Shown here piece after piece: positions 17,151 through 25,007 of a stretch of DNA of 64,000 bases; positions within the stretch are counted from its first letter, which is position 1, and every line of letters starts with the position of its first letter. The notes under the pieces are model-generated. The model had not been told where the DNA came from. It was given only the letters and a program-made list of their open reading frames with translations, and did not search any database. Source of the stretch: Nitrososphaerota archaeon (GTDB lineage Archaea; Thermoproteota; Nitrososphaeria; Nitrososphaerales; UBA183); contig JAPCJR010000003.1 in NCBI GenBank assembly GCA_027886865.1, positions 67,300 to 131,299 on the forward strand, read 5' to 3'. Position numbers and translations under genes: made by a program.

Positions 17151-17606
17151 GTGAAAACCAAAAAAACACATCTAGCGAGGGGAGGCGTGGAATCCCGGTT
17201 GGCCAGGTCGTCCGACGACATCCTTGCGGAGCTGAGAGAGCTTCACGACACCCTCTCCAAACTGGTCGCCGCAGCGCCGCAGAGCCCCCCCGGCGAGAAC
17301 GAAATCTGGCTGCTGTATGCCAGGTCGGAGCGGCTCGCCGCGGTGCTCAAGTTCAGGCTCGGCGTCGAGAGGCCAGGCGTGTTCCTAAAGCTCCCGCGGT
17401 CGGAGAAGCCCGAGGAGTTCCTGCCGCGCGCCCTCGAAGGGCTGGAAGACGCCATCGCGGCGCTCGAGGCAAAGAAGGAGCTGGACGGTCTCGAGTCGAT
17501 GAGGAGCGCCCGCACCTCCCTGAGGGCGTACCTAGCCGAGAAACGGCGAGCAAGGATGCGGGCTAAGAGAAGGGCGTCGGCCGCTAGTCGGCCTTCTTCC
17601 TCTTAG
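17151..17606 (+). CDS. Small hypothetical protein, helical with basic C-terminus
   Basis: A 151-residue protein with a GTG start. The middle is predicted to be largely helical (D-D-I-L-A-E-L-R-E-L-H, then A-L-E-G-L-E-D-A-I-A-A-L-E-A-K-K-E-L) and the C-terminus is strongly basic (R-R-A-R-M-R-A-K-R-R), suggesting nucleic-acid or ribosome contact. I do not recognise the family. It diverges from the pyrF unit, its start lying 40 bases from that gene's, and its last 23 bases overlap the putative eL22 gene on the opposite strand. Confidence 0.62.
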   Translation: MKTKKTHLARGGVESRLARSSDDILAELRELHDTLSKLVAAAPQSPPGENEIWLLYARSERLAAVLKFRLGVERPGVFLKLPRSEKPEEFLPRALEGLEDAIAALEAKKELDGLESMRSARTSLRAYLAEKRRARMRAKRRASAASRPSSS

Positions 17607-18078
17607 GTTTCGTCTGTTTCTTGGTGGCCTCTTCGCTGAGGGCCCCTTCCTTCTTCTCTTCTTCTTCCTTCTCCCCGCGGGCTTCCTCCTCGACCTTCCC
17701 GGCGTCGGCCTGCGCGGCGACTTCGGCTTCTTGCTCTGCTGGTTTATCCTCCAGCGCCTTCTTTGCGGCCTTCTCCTCTACCTTGGGTGCCGCCTTCTTC
17801 TCTTTCTCCTCCTTCTCCTCCTCTTCCGGACCCTCCAGCTCGATCAGCCTGAGCTGCTGGCCTTCCACCTGGATCTGGTAGTTAGCGCGCTCTCCTTTCT
17901 TGTTGAGAAACCGTTTGATGTACGTCTTGACGTGCCTCGACTTTATCGTCTTCTTGACACCAGCGTCGTCAAAGTTGAGCTCGCCGCCGCCAACCTCCGC
18001 CTTGCCGCCGACCCTCGGCGCAAGAAACTCGGCAAGTTCATCGGCGTTGTCCTTGAACGTGCCCAGGATTATCTTCAT
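17584..18078 (-). CDS. Putative ribosomal protein eL22 (L22e family) with long charged tail
   Basis: A 164-residue protein. The first about 85 residues match the layout of eukaryotic L22e: a short beta start (MKIILGTF), D-E-L-A-E-F-L-A-P-R-V followed by a Gly-rich turn, then S-R-H-V-K-T-Y-I-K-R-F-L-N-K-K (in human, S-K-R-Y-L-K-Y-L-T-K-K-Y-L-K-K), a Y-Q-I-Q-V strand and L-R-L-I-E-L leading into an acidic run. The remaining half is a low-complexity Lys/Glu/Ala tail of the sort seen on eukaryotic ribosomal proteins. I chose ATG 18078 because TTATAATC lies about 25-32 bases upstream; ATG 18120 is an alternative. eL22 is otherwise a eukaryotic protein reported from few archaeal groups, so a profile search is needed. 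Confidence 0.7.
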   Translation of the reverse strand: MKIILGTFKDNADELAEFLAPRVGGKAEVGGGELNFDDAGVKKTIKSRHVKTYIKRFLNKKGERANYQIQVEGQQLRLIELEGPEEEEKEEKEKKAAPKVEEKAAKKALEDKPAEQEAEVAAQADAGKVEEEARGEKEEEEKKEGALSEEATKKQTKPKRKKAD

Positions 18079-18137
18079 TTCGCCCACCTCTTCGACGATG
18101 AGATTATAACGCTTTGGCATGCCTCGAAGGAGGAGCG

Positions 18138-18893
18138 TCAGCGGGACGCTGCGCTGGGGTTCTTGCCCAGGGCGAGCAACTTGACCACCATCTTTCCGTG
18201 CTTGGCCTCGTCCATGTCGATCCATTCCAGAAGGAGTCGAGCTATGGGGTGGTCGACCTTGATGCTCTCTCGCAGGCTCGCCTCCTTGGCAGAATCTTCC
18301 ATCGCCAGCATGGTCTCCAGGAGCTCCTTTCCGGGGAGCTCTACCTTTGTCTTCGTTTCAGCTTCGAGCCATGACATGACCTGGGAGACGACGTCGCCGT
18401 GCCTTATGCTGTCGGACGCTATCATGCGGAGGAGCAGCTTGGTATGGTCGTCGGCGGTCTTGTTGGCCAGTTCAAGGTATTTCTCCGCGGCAGAGAGCTC
18501 TAGCTGCAGTCGCTCCCTGAGCAGCGCAAGAGATGCGTTCCTCTCGGGCTCTTCCGACCGCTTCTCTATCATCCCCCTTCCGGCGTTCATGACCATCACC
18601 TGACGGGCGGTCTCCAGCAGCTCGACCGTCTCGACAGGGCCCATGCCGGACCTTGCTCGCTTGACCGCCTTCTCCGCGAGCGGGTCGATGAGATGCCCCA
18701 GGTTCTGAAGACTATCGCGGCCGTCCCCCCTCTTCCTTTTGAGATACTGGGTGACCGCCGCCTGAGTGACGTTCAGCGCGACCGCGATGTCCTTCACATG
18801 GAATCCCTCCTGCGCCATCCTCTCGGCCAACGCTGCCCTGATCATCGGGATGAGGCGTTCCTCGCTCTTGACGACGGTCTTGCCTGCGGGCAC
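18138..18893 (-). CDS. Helix-turn-helix regulator fused to a ferritin-like (rubrerythrin-type) domain
   Basis: About 251 residues. The N-terminus is an HTH: A-L-A-E-R-M ... V-K-D-I-A-V-A-L-N-V-T-Q-A-A-V-T-Q-Y-L-K-R-K. The C-terminal half looks like a four-helix diiron domain: E-L-S-A-A-E-K-Y-L-E-L, then S-D-S-I-R-H-G-D, an E-D-S-A-K-E-A-S segment, and D-M-D-E-A-K-H-G-K-M, giving paired acidic/His ligand patterns like those of ferritin-like enzymes. I chose GTG at 18893 because GGAATTAAAGCG lies about 25 bases upstream; an upstream GTG (18941) would be read through that box. It diverges from a ZIP-like transporter with dyad GTTAA repeats between. I infer a metal- or oxidant-responsive regulator. 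Confidence 0.75.
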   Translation of the reverse strand: MPAGKTVVKSEERLIPMIRAALAERMAQEGFHVKDIAVALNVTQAAVTQYLKRKRGDGRDSLQNLGHLIDPLAEKAVKRARSGMGPVETVELLETARQVMVMNAGRGMIEKRSEEPERNASLALLRERLQLELSAAEKYLELANKTADDHTKLLLRMIASDSIRHGDVVSQVMSWLEAETKTKVELPGKELLETMLAMEDSAKEASLRESIKVDHPIARLLLEWIDMDEAKHGKMVVKLLALGKNPSAASR

Positions 18894-18928
18894 GGTCTCG
18901 CCTCGTCGGTCCGGCGCTTTAATTCCTT

Positions 18929-18961
18929 CTGTTAATAACACCGTTAACAGGGAAAGTTAAC
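18929..18961. promoter_or_regulatory. Dyad operator candidate between HTH-ferritin regulator and ZIP-like gene
   Basis: CTGTTAA (18929-18935) and TTAACAG (18944-18950) form a perfect 7-bp inverted repeat with an 8-bp spacer. A third half-site, the palindrome GTTAAC, follows at 18956-18961. The sites lie between the two TATA-like boxes (about 18916-18925 for the regulator, 18969-18980 for the transporter), so binding could repress both promoters. Confidence 0.55.
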
Positions 18962-19003
18962 ATCGTTCAGATTAAATATTACGTGTGTTATAGCGGGCGG
19001 CGC

Positions 19004-19753
19004 ATGCTCGGCTTCCCGGAAGTCCTCCTCTTCTCCGCCGTCATGGGTCTTTCCATCTATCTGTCCCTTCCGATCGTCCTCAGCAAGAAGACAGGCGAGA
19101 TGAGGACGAAGCTCTTCAACGCGGTCGCGATCGGCATACTGATCTTCTTGATGGGAGACGTCTTCACCGACGCCGCAGCGGTGATGTACAATGGCTCCTA
19201 CAACGGCTACGGCTCCTCCCCTTATTTCGACACGGTCTTCACTTTATCGCTCGCTACCGGATTCTTGGTCCTCTATTTCGCCGAGAACAGGTCAAGGAAC
19301 GGTCTGACGCCAACCCAGCTGGCGTCCATAATCGCCCTCGGGATAGGGTTCCAGAACCTGACAGAGGGTCTGCTGTTCGGTTCACTGGGCGCCTCGCTCG
19401 GGCTGACCGGGGCCGCGCTCGTCGTGCTCGTCGGGTTCATCTTCCAGAACGTCACCGAGGGCTTCCCGATAACGTCCCCGTTCTTCGGTCAGCTGGAGAA
19501 GAAGACCGGCATCATCCTGCTCCTCCTCCTCGTGGGGGGCCTTCCCACGATCATCGGGGGCGCGGTAGGGTTCTACTATACTTCTGACGCCTTCGACCTC
19601 GTCTTCGACGGTCTCGCGATAGGCGCCATACTCTACGTGATACTCCCGATGCTCAAGAACGCGTTCAGGGACATGGACCATGCGAAGCAGAGGATGGTCT
19701 ACCTCGGGGTGTTCCTCGGATTCCTGATAGGGTTCGTCGTCAACCTGGTCTGA
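19004..19753 (+). CDS. ZIP-family-like metal transporter
   Basis: A 249-residue membrane protein with about eight hydrophobic segments. The two helices that carry the ZIP metal site (normally H-N-x-x-E-G) read F-Q-N-L-T-E-G-L at about 116-123 and F-Q-N-V-T-E-G-F-P at about 147-155, so the first His of each motif is replaced by Gln while the Glu is kept. The spacing otherwise fits ZIP (zinc, iron or manganese import). I chose ATG 19004 because GATTAAATATTA lies about 25 bases upstream. It is divergent from the HTH-ferritin regulator, which probably controls it. The His changes leave the metal and direction of transport open. Confidence 0.7.
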   Translation: MLGFPEVLLFSAVMGLSIYLSLPIVLSKKTGEMRTKLFNAVAIGILIFLMGDVFTDAAAVMYNGSYNGYGSSPYFDTVFTLSLATGFLVLYFAENRSRNGLTPTQLASIIALGIGFQNLTEGLLFGSLGASLGLTGAALVVLVGFIFQNVTEGFPITSPFFGQLEKKTGIILLLLLVGGLPTIIGGAVGFYYTSDAFDLVFDGLAIGAILYVILPMLKNAFRDMDHAKQRMVYLGVFLGFLIGFVVNLV

Positions 19754-19758
19754 GGATG

Positions 19759-20550
19759 CTATTTTCCCATCCTGCGCTGGCGCTTTTGGTAGGTTCTGAT
19801 CGCCCTGAGCAGGTCTATCTTGCGAAACGCAGGCCAGTAGACGTCCATGAATATCAGCTCGCTGTACGCTCCCTGCCACAGCAAGAAGCCGCTCATCCTC
19901 TCCTCGCCAGACGTCCGGATGATGAGGTCCGGCTCCGGGTTCGGCAGGTAGGATGTGTAGAGTCTGCCTGATATCGTCTCCTCCGTTATCGCCGCCGGCT
20001 CCAGCGACCCCTTCTTCACATCCTCGGCGATCGACCTCACCACGTCGGTGATCTCCGCTCTGCCTCCGTAGGCCATCGCGATGTTGAGGAAGTGTCCGTC
20101 GTAGCCCGCCGTCTTCTCTTCGACCTCGCGCAGTATCTTGAGGAGCGAGTCGGGGAGGAGTTCGAACTTTCCGATGCCCTTCACTCTGACCTTGTACTTG
20201 TAGATCCTCTCATCCTTGAGCAGCCTTGTGAGGCGCTCCTCGATCAGCCTGACGATCTCCTGGACCTCCTCAGAGCTTCTCTGGAAGTTCTCCGTGGAGA
20301 GCACGTAGAGGGTTATCGACCTTATCTTTAGTTCGTGGCACCAGTCGAGAAGCTTCTCGACGACGTCCGCACCGTATGCGTGGCCCAGCTCGACGGCGTA
20401 GCTCCTGTTCTGGGCCCATCTGCGGTTCCCGTCGAGGATTATGCCGATGTGGTCCGGGATGGGACCGCGCTCGACCTCGGAGTTGAGCCTGGTCTCGTAG
20501 AACTTGTACGCTCCGGTCGCCCTGAGCACAGTGTCAAGCACGTCCGTCAC
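19759..20550 (-). CDS. uppS: cis-Prenyltransferase (undecaprenyl diphosphate synthase family)
   Basis: Builds the long cis-polyprenyl (dolichol-type) carrier lipid used for glycosylation. The 263-residue protein has the family active site H-I-G-I-I-L-D-G-N-R-R-W-A (about 34-46), then L-Y-V-L-S-T-E-N-F-Q-R-S, N-I-A-M-A-Y-G-G-R-A-E-I, and the C-terminal D-L-I-I-R-T-S-G-E-E-R-M-S-G-F and S-E-L-I-F. All are intact. The GTG start overlaps the stop of the upstream DUF373 gene by 4 bases, so they are co-translated. Its product would supply the lipid carrier for the glycosyltransferases and surface glycoproteins of this window. Confidence 0.95.
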   Translation of the reverse strand: MTDVLDTVLRATGAYKFYETRLNSEVERGPIPDHIGIILDGNRRWAQNRSYAVELGHAYGADVVEKLLDWCHELKIRSITLYVLSTENFQRSSEEVQEIVRLIEERLTRLLKDERIYKYKVRVKGIGKFELLPDSLLKILREVEEKTAGYDGHFLNIAMAYGGRAEITDVVRSIAEDVKKGSLEPAAITEETISGRLYTSYLPNPEPDLIIRTSGEERMSGFLLWQGAYSELIFMDVYWPAFRKIDLLRAIRTYQKRQRRMGK

Positions 20551-21668
20551 TCCTTGAGCAGCGGGCTCCTGCTGCGTATTTTTGTGTACAACGCCGTCAC
20601 GGCCGCGAAGGTCACGGCAAGGCCGACAAGGACGTACGAGATCAGCAAGACTGAGCTGTTAACCCCCCCGGTCAGGAATATCGCGAACTCGTCCATCGGA
20701 AGGTAGAGGAGCCCGAGCAGTATGATAAGAACCCCATCTCTCCAGACCCTGTTGCTCCCCCGGGCCAGATGCGCCAGGAGGCCGCCTATCAGGTATATGG
20801 CGAAGGCGGCCCAGATTACCGGCAGCGCTCCCTCCAGATAGTATCCGATCAGGCCGCCACCGTAGCCCAGGAACGCTGCGGGATTGGCCCCCACCGCGAT
20901 GACACCCTTCGGGTCGAAGGAGATCATGTTGGTGTATCCGGTGGAGATCCCCACGAGGAAGATGAGCGTCCCTGCCAGGGCGGAGAATATCCTGAGGTAA
21001 CCATAGGGTCTCTGGCTGAGCATCAGCGCTACGGACCTGTCGATGCCGAAGCCTCTGACCAGGAAGGTCGTCCCCACTATCAGGAGTATCGCGATCCCGG
21101 CCTCGAAGGCGCGGCCGAAGAGGACCAGCACCCCTGCGAACAGGAAGATAACGCCCGGCACGCCTATGACCCATTTCGAGTACCGCGGGTCGAAGACGAG
21201 CATCCTGAGATACCTGCCGAGAACCATGTAAGTCTCCTCCACCGTCCTGCTGTACTTGACCGCTATTCTGACCACTGAGACTATCGGCTTCATCGACTGG
21301 ATTACCGGTAGCACCTGTTCGTCGTCCGCGCCGTCGCTGACCAGGACGATGCCCGTGAACTGGTCCCTTGCGAGGAGCTTCTCGACCTCCCTCCTGATCT
21401 TCCTGTCGGCGTCGATCCCGCTCTCGCTGACGCCGCACACCACTGCGACCTCGGAGTTCACTCCCTTCGCCCGGAGCTTCTCGTGCTCGCGCACGGCGGC
21501 GAAGATCGAGTTTGCATCGGCCTCCTCAGGGTCCGCGATGGCGAGCTCGGTAGCCGCTGCGATTACGTCCTGTTTGCCGTACACAGGGGAGCGTACCCGC
21601 GTCTTGCTCTCTAGGTCTCCGTCGCGGTCGACCGCAAGTACGAGGAGTTTCTCCTCCTGTTCGGACAT
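20547..21668 (-). CDS. DUF373 family membrane protein
   Basis: About 373 residues. The N-terminal soluble domain (L-V-L-A-V-D-R-D-G-D, then E-A-D-A-N-S-I-F-A-A and L-V-S-D-G-A-D-D-E) is characteristic of DUF373, an archaeal family with a TIM-like or Rossmann-like head. The C-terminal half has about seven membrane helices. Function is unknown. I chose ATG 21668 since GCGCTTAAGTA lies about 27 bases upstream; ATG 21677 is the alternative. It is co-transcribed with the cis-prenyltransferase, a neighbourhood that suggests a link to polyprenol lipids. Confidence 0.85.
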   Translation of the reverse strand: MSEQEEKLLVLAVDRDGDLESKTRVRSPVYGKQDVIAAATELAIADPEEADANSIFAAVREHEKLRAKGVNSEVAVVCGVSESGIDADRKIRREVEKLLARDQFTGIVLVSDGADDEQVLPVIQSMKPIVSVVRIAVKYSRTVEETYMVLGRYLRMLVFDPRYSKWVIGVPGVIFLFAGVLVLFGRAFEAGIAILLIVGTTFLVRGFGIDRSVALMLSQRPYGYLRIFSALAGTLIFLVGISTGYTNMISFDPKGVIAVGANPAAFLGYGGGLIGYYLEGALPVIWAAFAIYLIGGLLAHLARGSNRVWRDGVLIILLGLLYLPMDEFAIFLTGGVNSSVLLISYVLVGLAVTFAAVTALYTKIRSRSPLLKE

Positions 21669-21783
21669 CTTTCGCATCGGAATGGGGCTCTCTACTTAAG
21701 CGCTATCCCGACACCGCGGTTACCCACTAGGCCTGTCTACGGAAGATACATAAGAAAGCCCAGGTGCTTCTGAGACGAAGCAA

Positions 21784-23487
21784 ATGCAGCTGCAAAGACC
21801 CTGGCTCGGGTCTTGGGCGGGGAGTGTTCCCCGAGAGATAGGCGTCGAGGCCAGGCCACTGCAGTCGCTGCTCGAGGACAGCGCGAAGCGATTTCCGCTG
21901 AGCACCTGTCTTTCGTACCAGGGTCGCTCGTTCACTTATTCAGAGGTCGAGGAAATCTCTTCGCGCTTCGCGTCTGCTCTGGTGTCGCTCGGCCTGCAGA
22001 GAGGGGACCGCGTGGCCATCTTCATGCCTAACATTCCGCAGTTCGTCTTCTCATACTTCGGAACGTTGAAGGCAGGCGGGGTCGTCGTCCCCTGCAGCCC
22101 TCTCTACAAGGAGAAGGAGCTGGAGTACCAGCTCCGAGACTCGGGGGCCTCCTTCGTGGTCGCCGCGAGCGACGTAGTGAAGGGGAGGGACCTCTACGCC
22201 AGCCTCGAGAAGTGCAGGACCAGGCTCTCGGTCAAGGCGACGATTGCCGCCAGCGTCACCGAGTATCTTCCTTCGCTCAAGAGGCCCTTCGCCGGGCTCG
22301 CTGGAGTGAAGAAAGTAGCGAGGAGCGGCACCGTCCAGTTCAAGCAGATCGTCGACCGCAGCGAGCCGCTGAAGGCCGGGGTCGCCGTGGACCCCGCGAA
22401 GGACGTCGCCGTCCTTCAGTACACAGGCGGCACGACGGGCGTCTCCAAAGGCGCGATGCTCTCGCACGCTAACCTCTACCTGAACGCCGCCGCGGCTACC
22501 CAGTGTCTGCCCCTGCTGTCCGGCGACGTGGCTCTGGCAGCCCTTCCCCTGTTCCACATCTACGGGATGACGACTGGGATGAACGCACCGTTCTTCGTCG
22601 GCGCCCGCGTCATCCTGCTCCCCCGGTTCGACGTGGAGGAGGTAATGAAGACCATCGAGCACGAGAAGGTGACCAGCTTCTGCGGCGTCCCGACGATGTA
22701 CATCGCAGTGATCAATCATCCGGAAGTCTCAAGGTTCAACCTCAGGACGGTCAAGTCGTGCATCTCCGGAGGAGCGCCTCTTCCCGTGGCCGTGAGGAAG
22801 CGTTTCATCGAGATCACCGGAAGTCATCTCGTTGAGGGTTACGGCCTCACCGAGGCCAGCCCGGTGACCCATTGCAACCCCGTTGGCGAAGGCGCGGTCG
22901 TGAAGGACGGTTCCATAGGTCTTCCCATCGCGGAGACAGACGCCGCTATCGTGGACATGGAGGACCCCTCTAAGCTGCTGGGCATCGGTGAGGTGGGCGA
23001 GCTCGCCGTGATGGGCCCTCAGGTCATGCTCGGGTACTGGAACCGCAAGGATGAATCGGACCTCGTCCTGAAGGCGGGCTGGTTGCTCACCGGGGACATT
23101 GCAAAGATGGACGACCAGGGATACTTCTTCATCGTGGACAGGAAAAAAGACATGATCGATGTCGGCGGGTTCAAGGTCTGGCCACGCGAGGTCGAGGAGG
23201 TCCTTTTCACGCACCCGGGAGTCCGCGAGGCAGCCGTCGTGGGTGTCGCAGATGAATATAGAGGCGAGTCGGTGAAGGCGTTCGTGATACTCAAGCCCGA
23301 GAGCATAGGCAAGGTCACAGCGCAGGAGCTGATGGACTTCTGTCGGACGAACCTTTCTAGTTTCAAGGCACCGCGAAGCGTCGAGTTCGTCGACGACCTG
23401 CCGAAGACCCTCGTCGGCAAAGTGCTCCGCAGGAAGCTGCGTGATAAGGGCGATTGGGAGAAGGATGCGGCTAGCTCGTCTCGATGA
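21784..23487 (+). CDS. Long-chain acyl-CoA synthetase (ANL superfamily)
   Basis: Activates fatty acids to acyl-CoA with ATP through an acyl-adenylate. At 567 residues it has full length. Motifs: P-loop Y-T-G-G-T-T-G-V-S-K-G-A (about 216-227), G-Y-G-L-T-E-A-S-P-V (about 354-363), L-L-T-G-D-I-A-K-M-D-D and D-R-K-K-D-M-I-D-V-G-G-F-K-V-W-P (about 450-465), and the C-terminal Lys in G-K-V-L-R-R-K-L-R. The ATG at 21784 is preceded by GATACATAAG about 30 bases upstream. The end overlaps the convergent thiolase gene by 17 bases. Chain-length preference cannot be read; medium-chain acids are possible. Confidence 0.9.
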   Translation: MQLQRPWLGSWAGSVPREIGVEARPLQSLLEDSAKRFPLSTCLSYQGRSFTYSEVEEISSRFASALVSLGLQRGDRVAIFMPNIPQFVFSYFGTLKAGGVVVPCSPLYKEKELEYQLRDSGASFVVAASDVVKGRDLYASLEKCRTRLSVKATIAASVTEYLPSLKRPFAGLAGVKKVARSGTVQFKQIVDRSEPLKAGVAVDPAKDVAVLQYTGGTTGVSKGAMLSHANLYLNAAAATQCLPLLSGDVALAALPLFHIYGMTTGMNAPFFVGARVILLPRFDVEEVMKTIEHEKVTSFCGVPTMYIAVINHPEVSRFNLRTVKSCISGGAPLPVAVRKRFIEITGSHLVEGYGLTEASPVTHCNPVGEGAVVKDGSIGLPIAETDAAIVDMEDPSKLLGIGEVGELAVMGPQVMLGYWNRKDESDLVLKAGWLLTGDIAKMDDQGYFFIVDRKKDMIDVGGFKVWPREVEEVLFTHPGVREAAVVGVADEYRGESVKAFVILKPESIGKVTAQELMDFCRTNLSSFKAPRSVEFVDDLPKTLVGKVLRRKLRDKGDWEKDAASSSR

Positions 23488-24652
23488 TCATGGCGACGCC
23501 GTTGCCTCCTCCGAGGCACAGGGTCGCGAGCCCTCTCTTCTTCCCGGTGTGCTTCAGCCCGTAGATGAGCGTCGTGAGCACCCTAGACCCGCTGCATCCT
23601 ATCGGGTGTCCCAGCGCCACTGCGCCCCCGTTCACGTTGAACTTCTCCTCAGGTATGCCCAGCTTCTCCCTCACCACTATGGAGGCGGTCGAGTATGCTT
23701 CGTTGTGTTCGAACAGGTCGATGTCGTCGACGGTCATGCCGGTCTTCTTCAGCAGCGCCTTGACCGTCGGGATCGGTGACTCCATAACGTCCTCGGGTTT
23801 GACTCCTCCAGTGTTGTAGGCGATTATCTTCGCCAGGGGCTTCACCTTCGCGCGCTTCGCCCTCTCCTCCGATGCGACCACCAGCGCCGACGCACCATCG
23901 CTGAGTTGGGAGGAGTTTCCTGCCGTGAGCACGCCCCCGGGCTTAAAGACCGGCTTCAGCTTGGCTAGCTTCTCGAGCGTCGTGTCGGCCCGTATGCATT
24001 CGTCGAAATCGAAAATCTGCTCGTCGCCCGACTCGCTCTCGATCTTCAGCTTCACGATTTCGTCGGCGAACCTGCCTTCTTTCGCCGCCTTGGCCGCGCG
24101 CGTGTGGCTCCGATAGGCATACTCGTCGGCCTGCTTCCGTGTGACTCCATATTTCTCAGCGACCCTCTCGCCGGTGACGCCCATGTGGTACTGATTGTAT
24201 GCGTCCCAGAGGCCGTCGCTGATCATGGCGTCCAGCAGGCGGGCGTCGCCATACTTCAGGCCCCATCTCAGCTCCTTCACGAGGTAGGGTGCGTTGCTCA
24301 TGCTCTCCATCCCGCCAGCCACTATGAGCTCGGCGTCTCCGGCCTTGATGGCCTGGGCCGCGAGCATCGTCGCCTTCAAGCCCGACCCGCATACCTTGTT
24401 CAGCGTGAACGATCCGACCGAAACCGGCACACCCGCGTAGATGGCCGACTGCCGCGCGGGGTTCTGGCCCAGTCCCGCCGATATGACGTTCCCGAGGATG
24501 ACCTCCTCCACTTCCTTGGGAGCGACCCTGGCACGAGCGATCGCTTCCCTCACGACCGCCTCCCCCAACCGTGCCGCCGGGACCCCGACGAGGCTCTTGC
24601 CGAACTTGCCTATGCCGGTCCTGCATGCAGACAGAATGACTGGTTGAGACAA
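23471..24652 (-). CDS. Acetyl-CoA C-acyltransferase (thiolase)
   Basis: Catalyses thiolytic cleavage of 3-ketoacyl-CoA, or the reverse condensation of acetyl-CoA. The 393-residue enzyme keeps the active-site Cys (N-K-V-C-G-S-G-L-K-A, about 84-93), the N-E-A-Y-S element, G-H-P-I-G-C-S-G-S-R, and C-L-G-G-G-N-G with the second catalytic Cys. The start is TTG at 24652 with ATTATTAACC about 30 bases upstream. It faces the acyl-CoA ligase and probably joins it in fatty acid or ketone metabolism. It is distinct from the Cys-less thiolase-fold pair further right. Confidence 0.93.
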   Translation of the reverse strand: MSQPVILSACRTGIGKFGKSLVGVPAARLGEAVVREAIARARVAPKEVEEVILGNVISAGLGQNPARQSAIYAGVPVSVGSFTLNKVCGSGLKATMLAAQAIKAGDAELIVAGGMESMSNAPYLVKELRWGLKYGDARLLDAMISDGLWDAYNQYHMGVTGERVAEKYGVTRKQADEYAYRSHTRAAKAAKEGRFADEIVKLKIESESGDEQIFDFDECIRADTTLEKLAKLKPVFKPGGVLTAGNSSQLSDGASALVVASEERAKRAKVKPLAKIIAYNTGGVKPEDVMESPIPTVKALLKKTGMTVDDIDLFEHNEAYSTASIVVREKLGIPEEKFNVNGGAVALGHPIGCSGSRVLTTLIYGLKHTGKKRGLATLCLGGGNGVAMIIETS

Positions 24653-24660
24653 TATAGTTG

Positions 24661-24852
24661 CTAATCCCGAGCGATTGGGAGGTTAATAATGGAATCTCCG
24701 AGGCAGCCGGGACAGACGCAATCGTCCGCCAATAGTCCCGACCTCAGGCGGACGCCCTTCGACAATTCGACGGCCGAACACCAGAAGCTAGACAATCGCG
24801 TGCAGCTGAATGCACGTCCACAGATCTGGCATTCTACCTCTCTGGCTGGCAA
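24661..24852 (-). CDS. Candidate small zinc-binding protein (uncertain)
   Basis: This lies in a 355-base gap between the thiolase and the ECF-like gene. An open frame ends at 24661, nine bases before the thiolase TTG, and contains C-Q-I-C-G near its start and C-V-C-P-G-C near its end, with two more Cys between, a pattern like a zinc ribbon or treble clef. A TTG at 24852 is the shortest start that keeps all Cys; no good TATA box precedes it, and the thiolase TATA box would lie inside this frame. I see nothing else in 24853-25007 apart from the promoter of the next gene (TTTATTAAATT, about 24973-24983). Confidence 0.35.
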   Translation of the reverse strand: MPAREVECQICGRAFSCTRLSSFWCSAVELSKGVRLRSGLLADDCVCPGCLGDSIINLPIARD

Positions 24853-25007
24853 GTCAGGACTCGGACCCTTCGCCGGATGACCGGACCTTGACGCTGGGTG
24901 TCGACGCTGCTTTCGGCCAGGGTGCCTCACGATCCTCTCACCCGTTCGGATCACAGACGCAGCGCCCGTGCACCTTTATTAAATTGGCTGGATGAGCCAT
25001 CCAGCAA

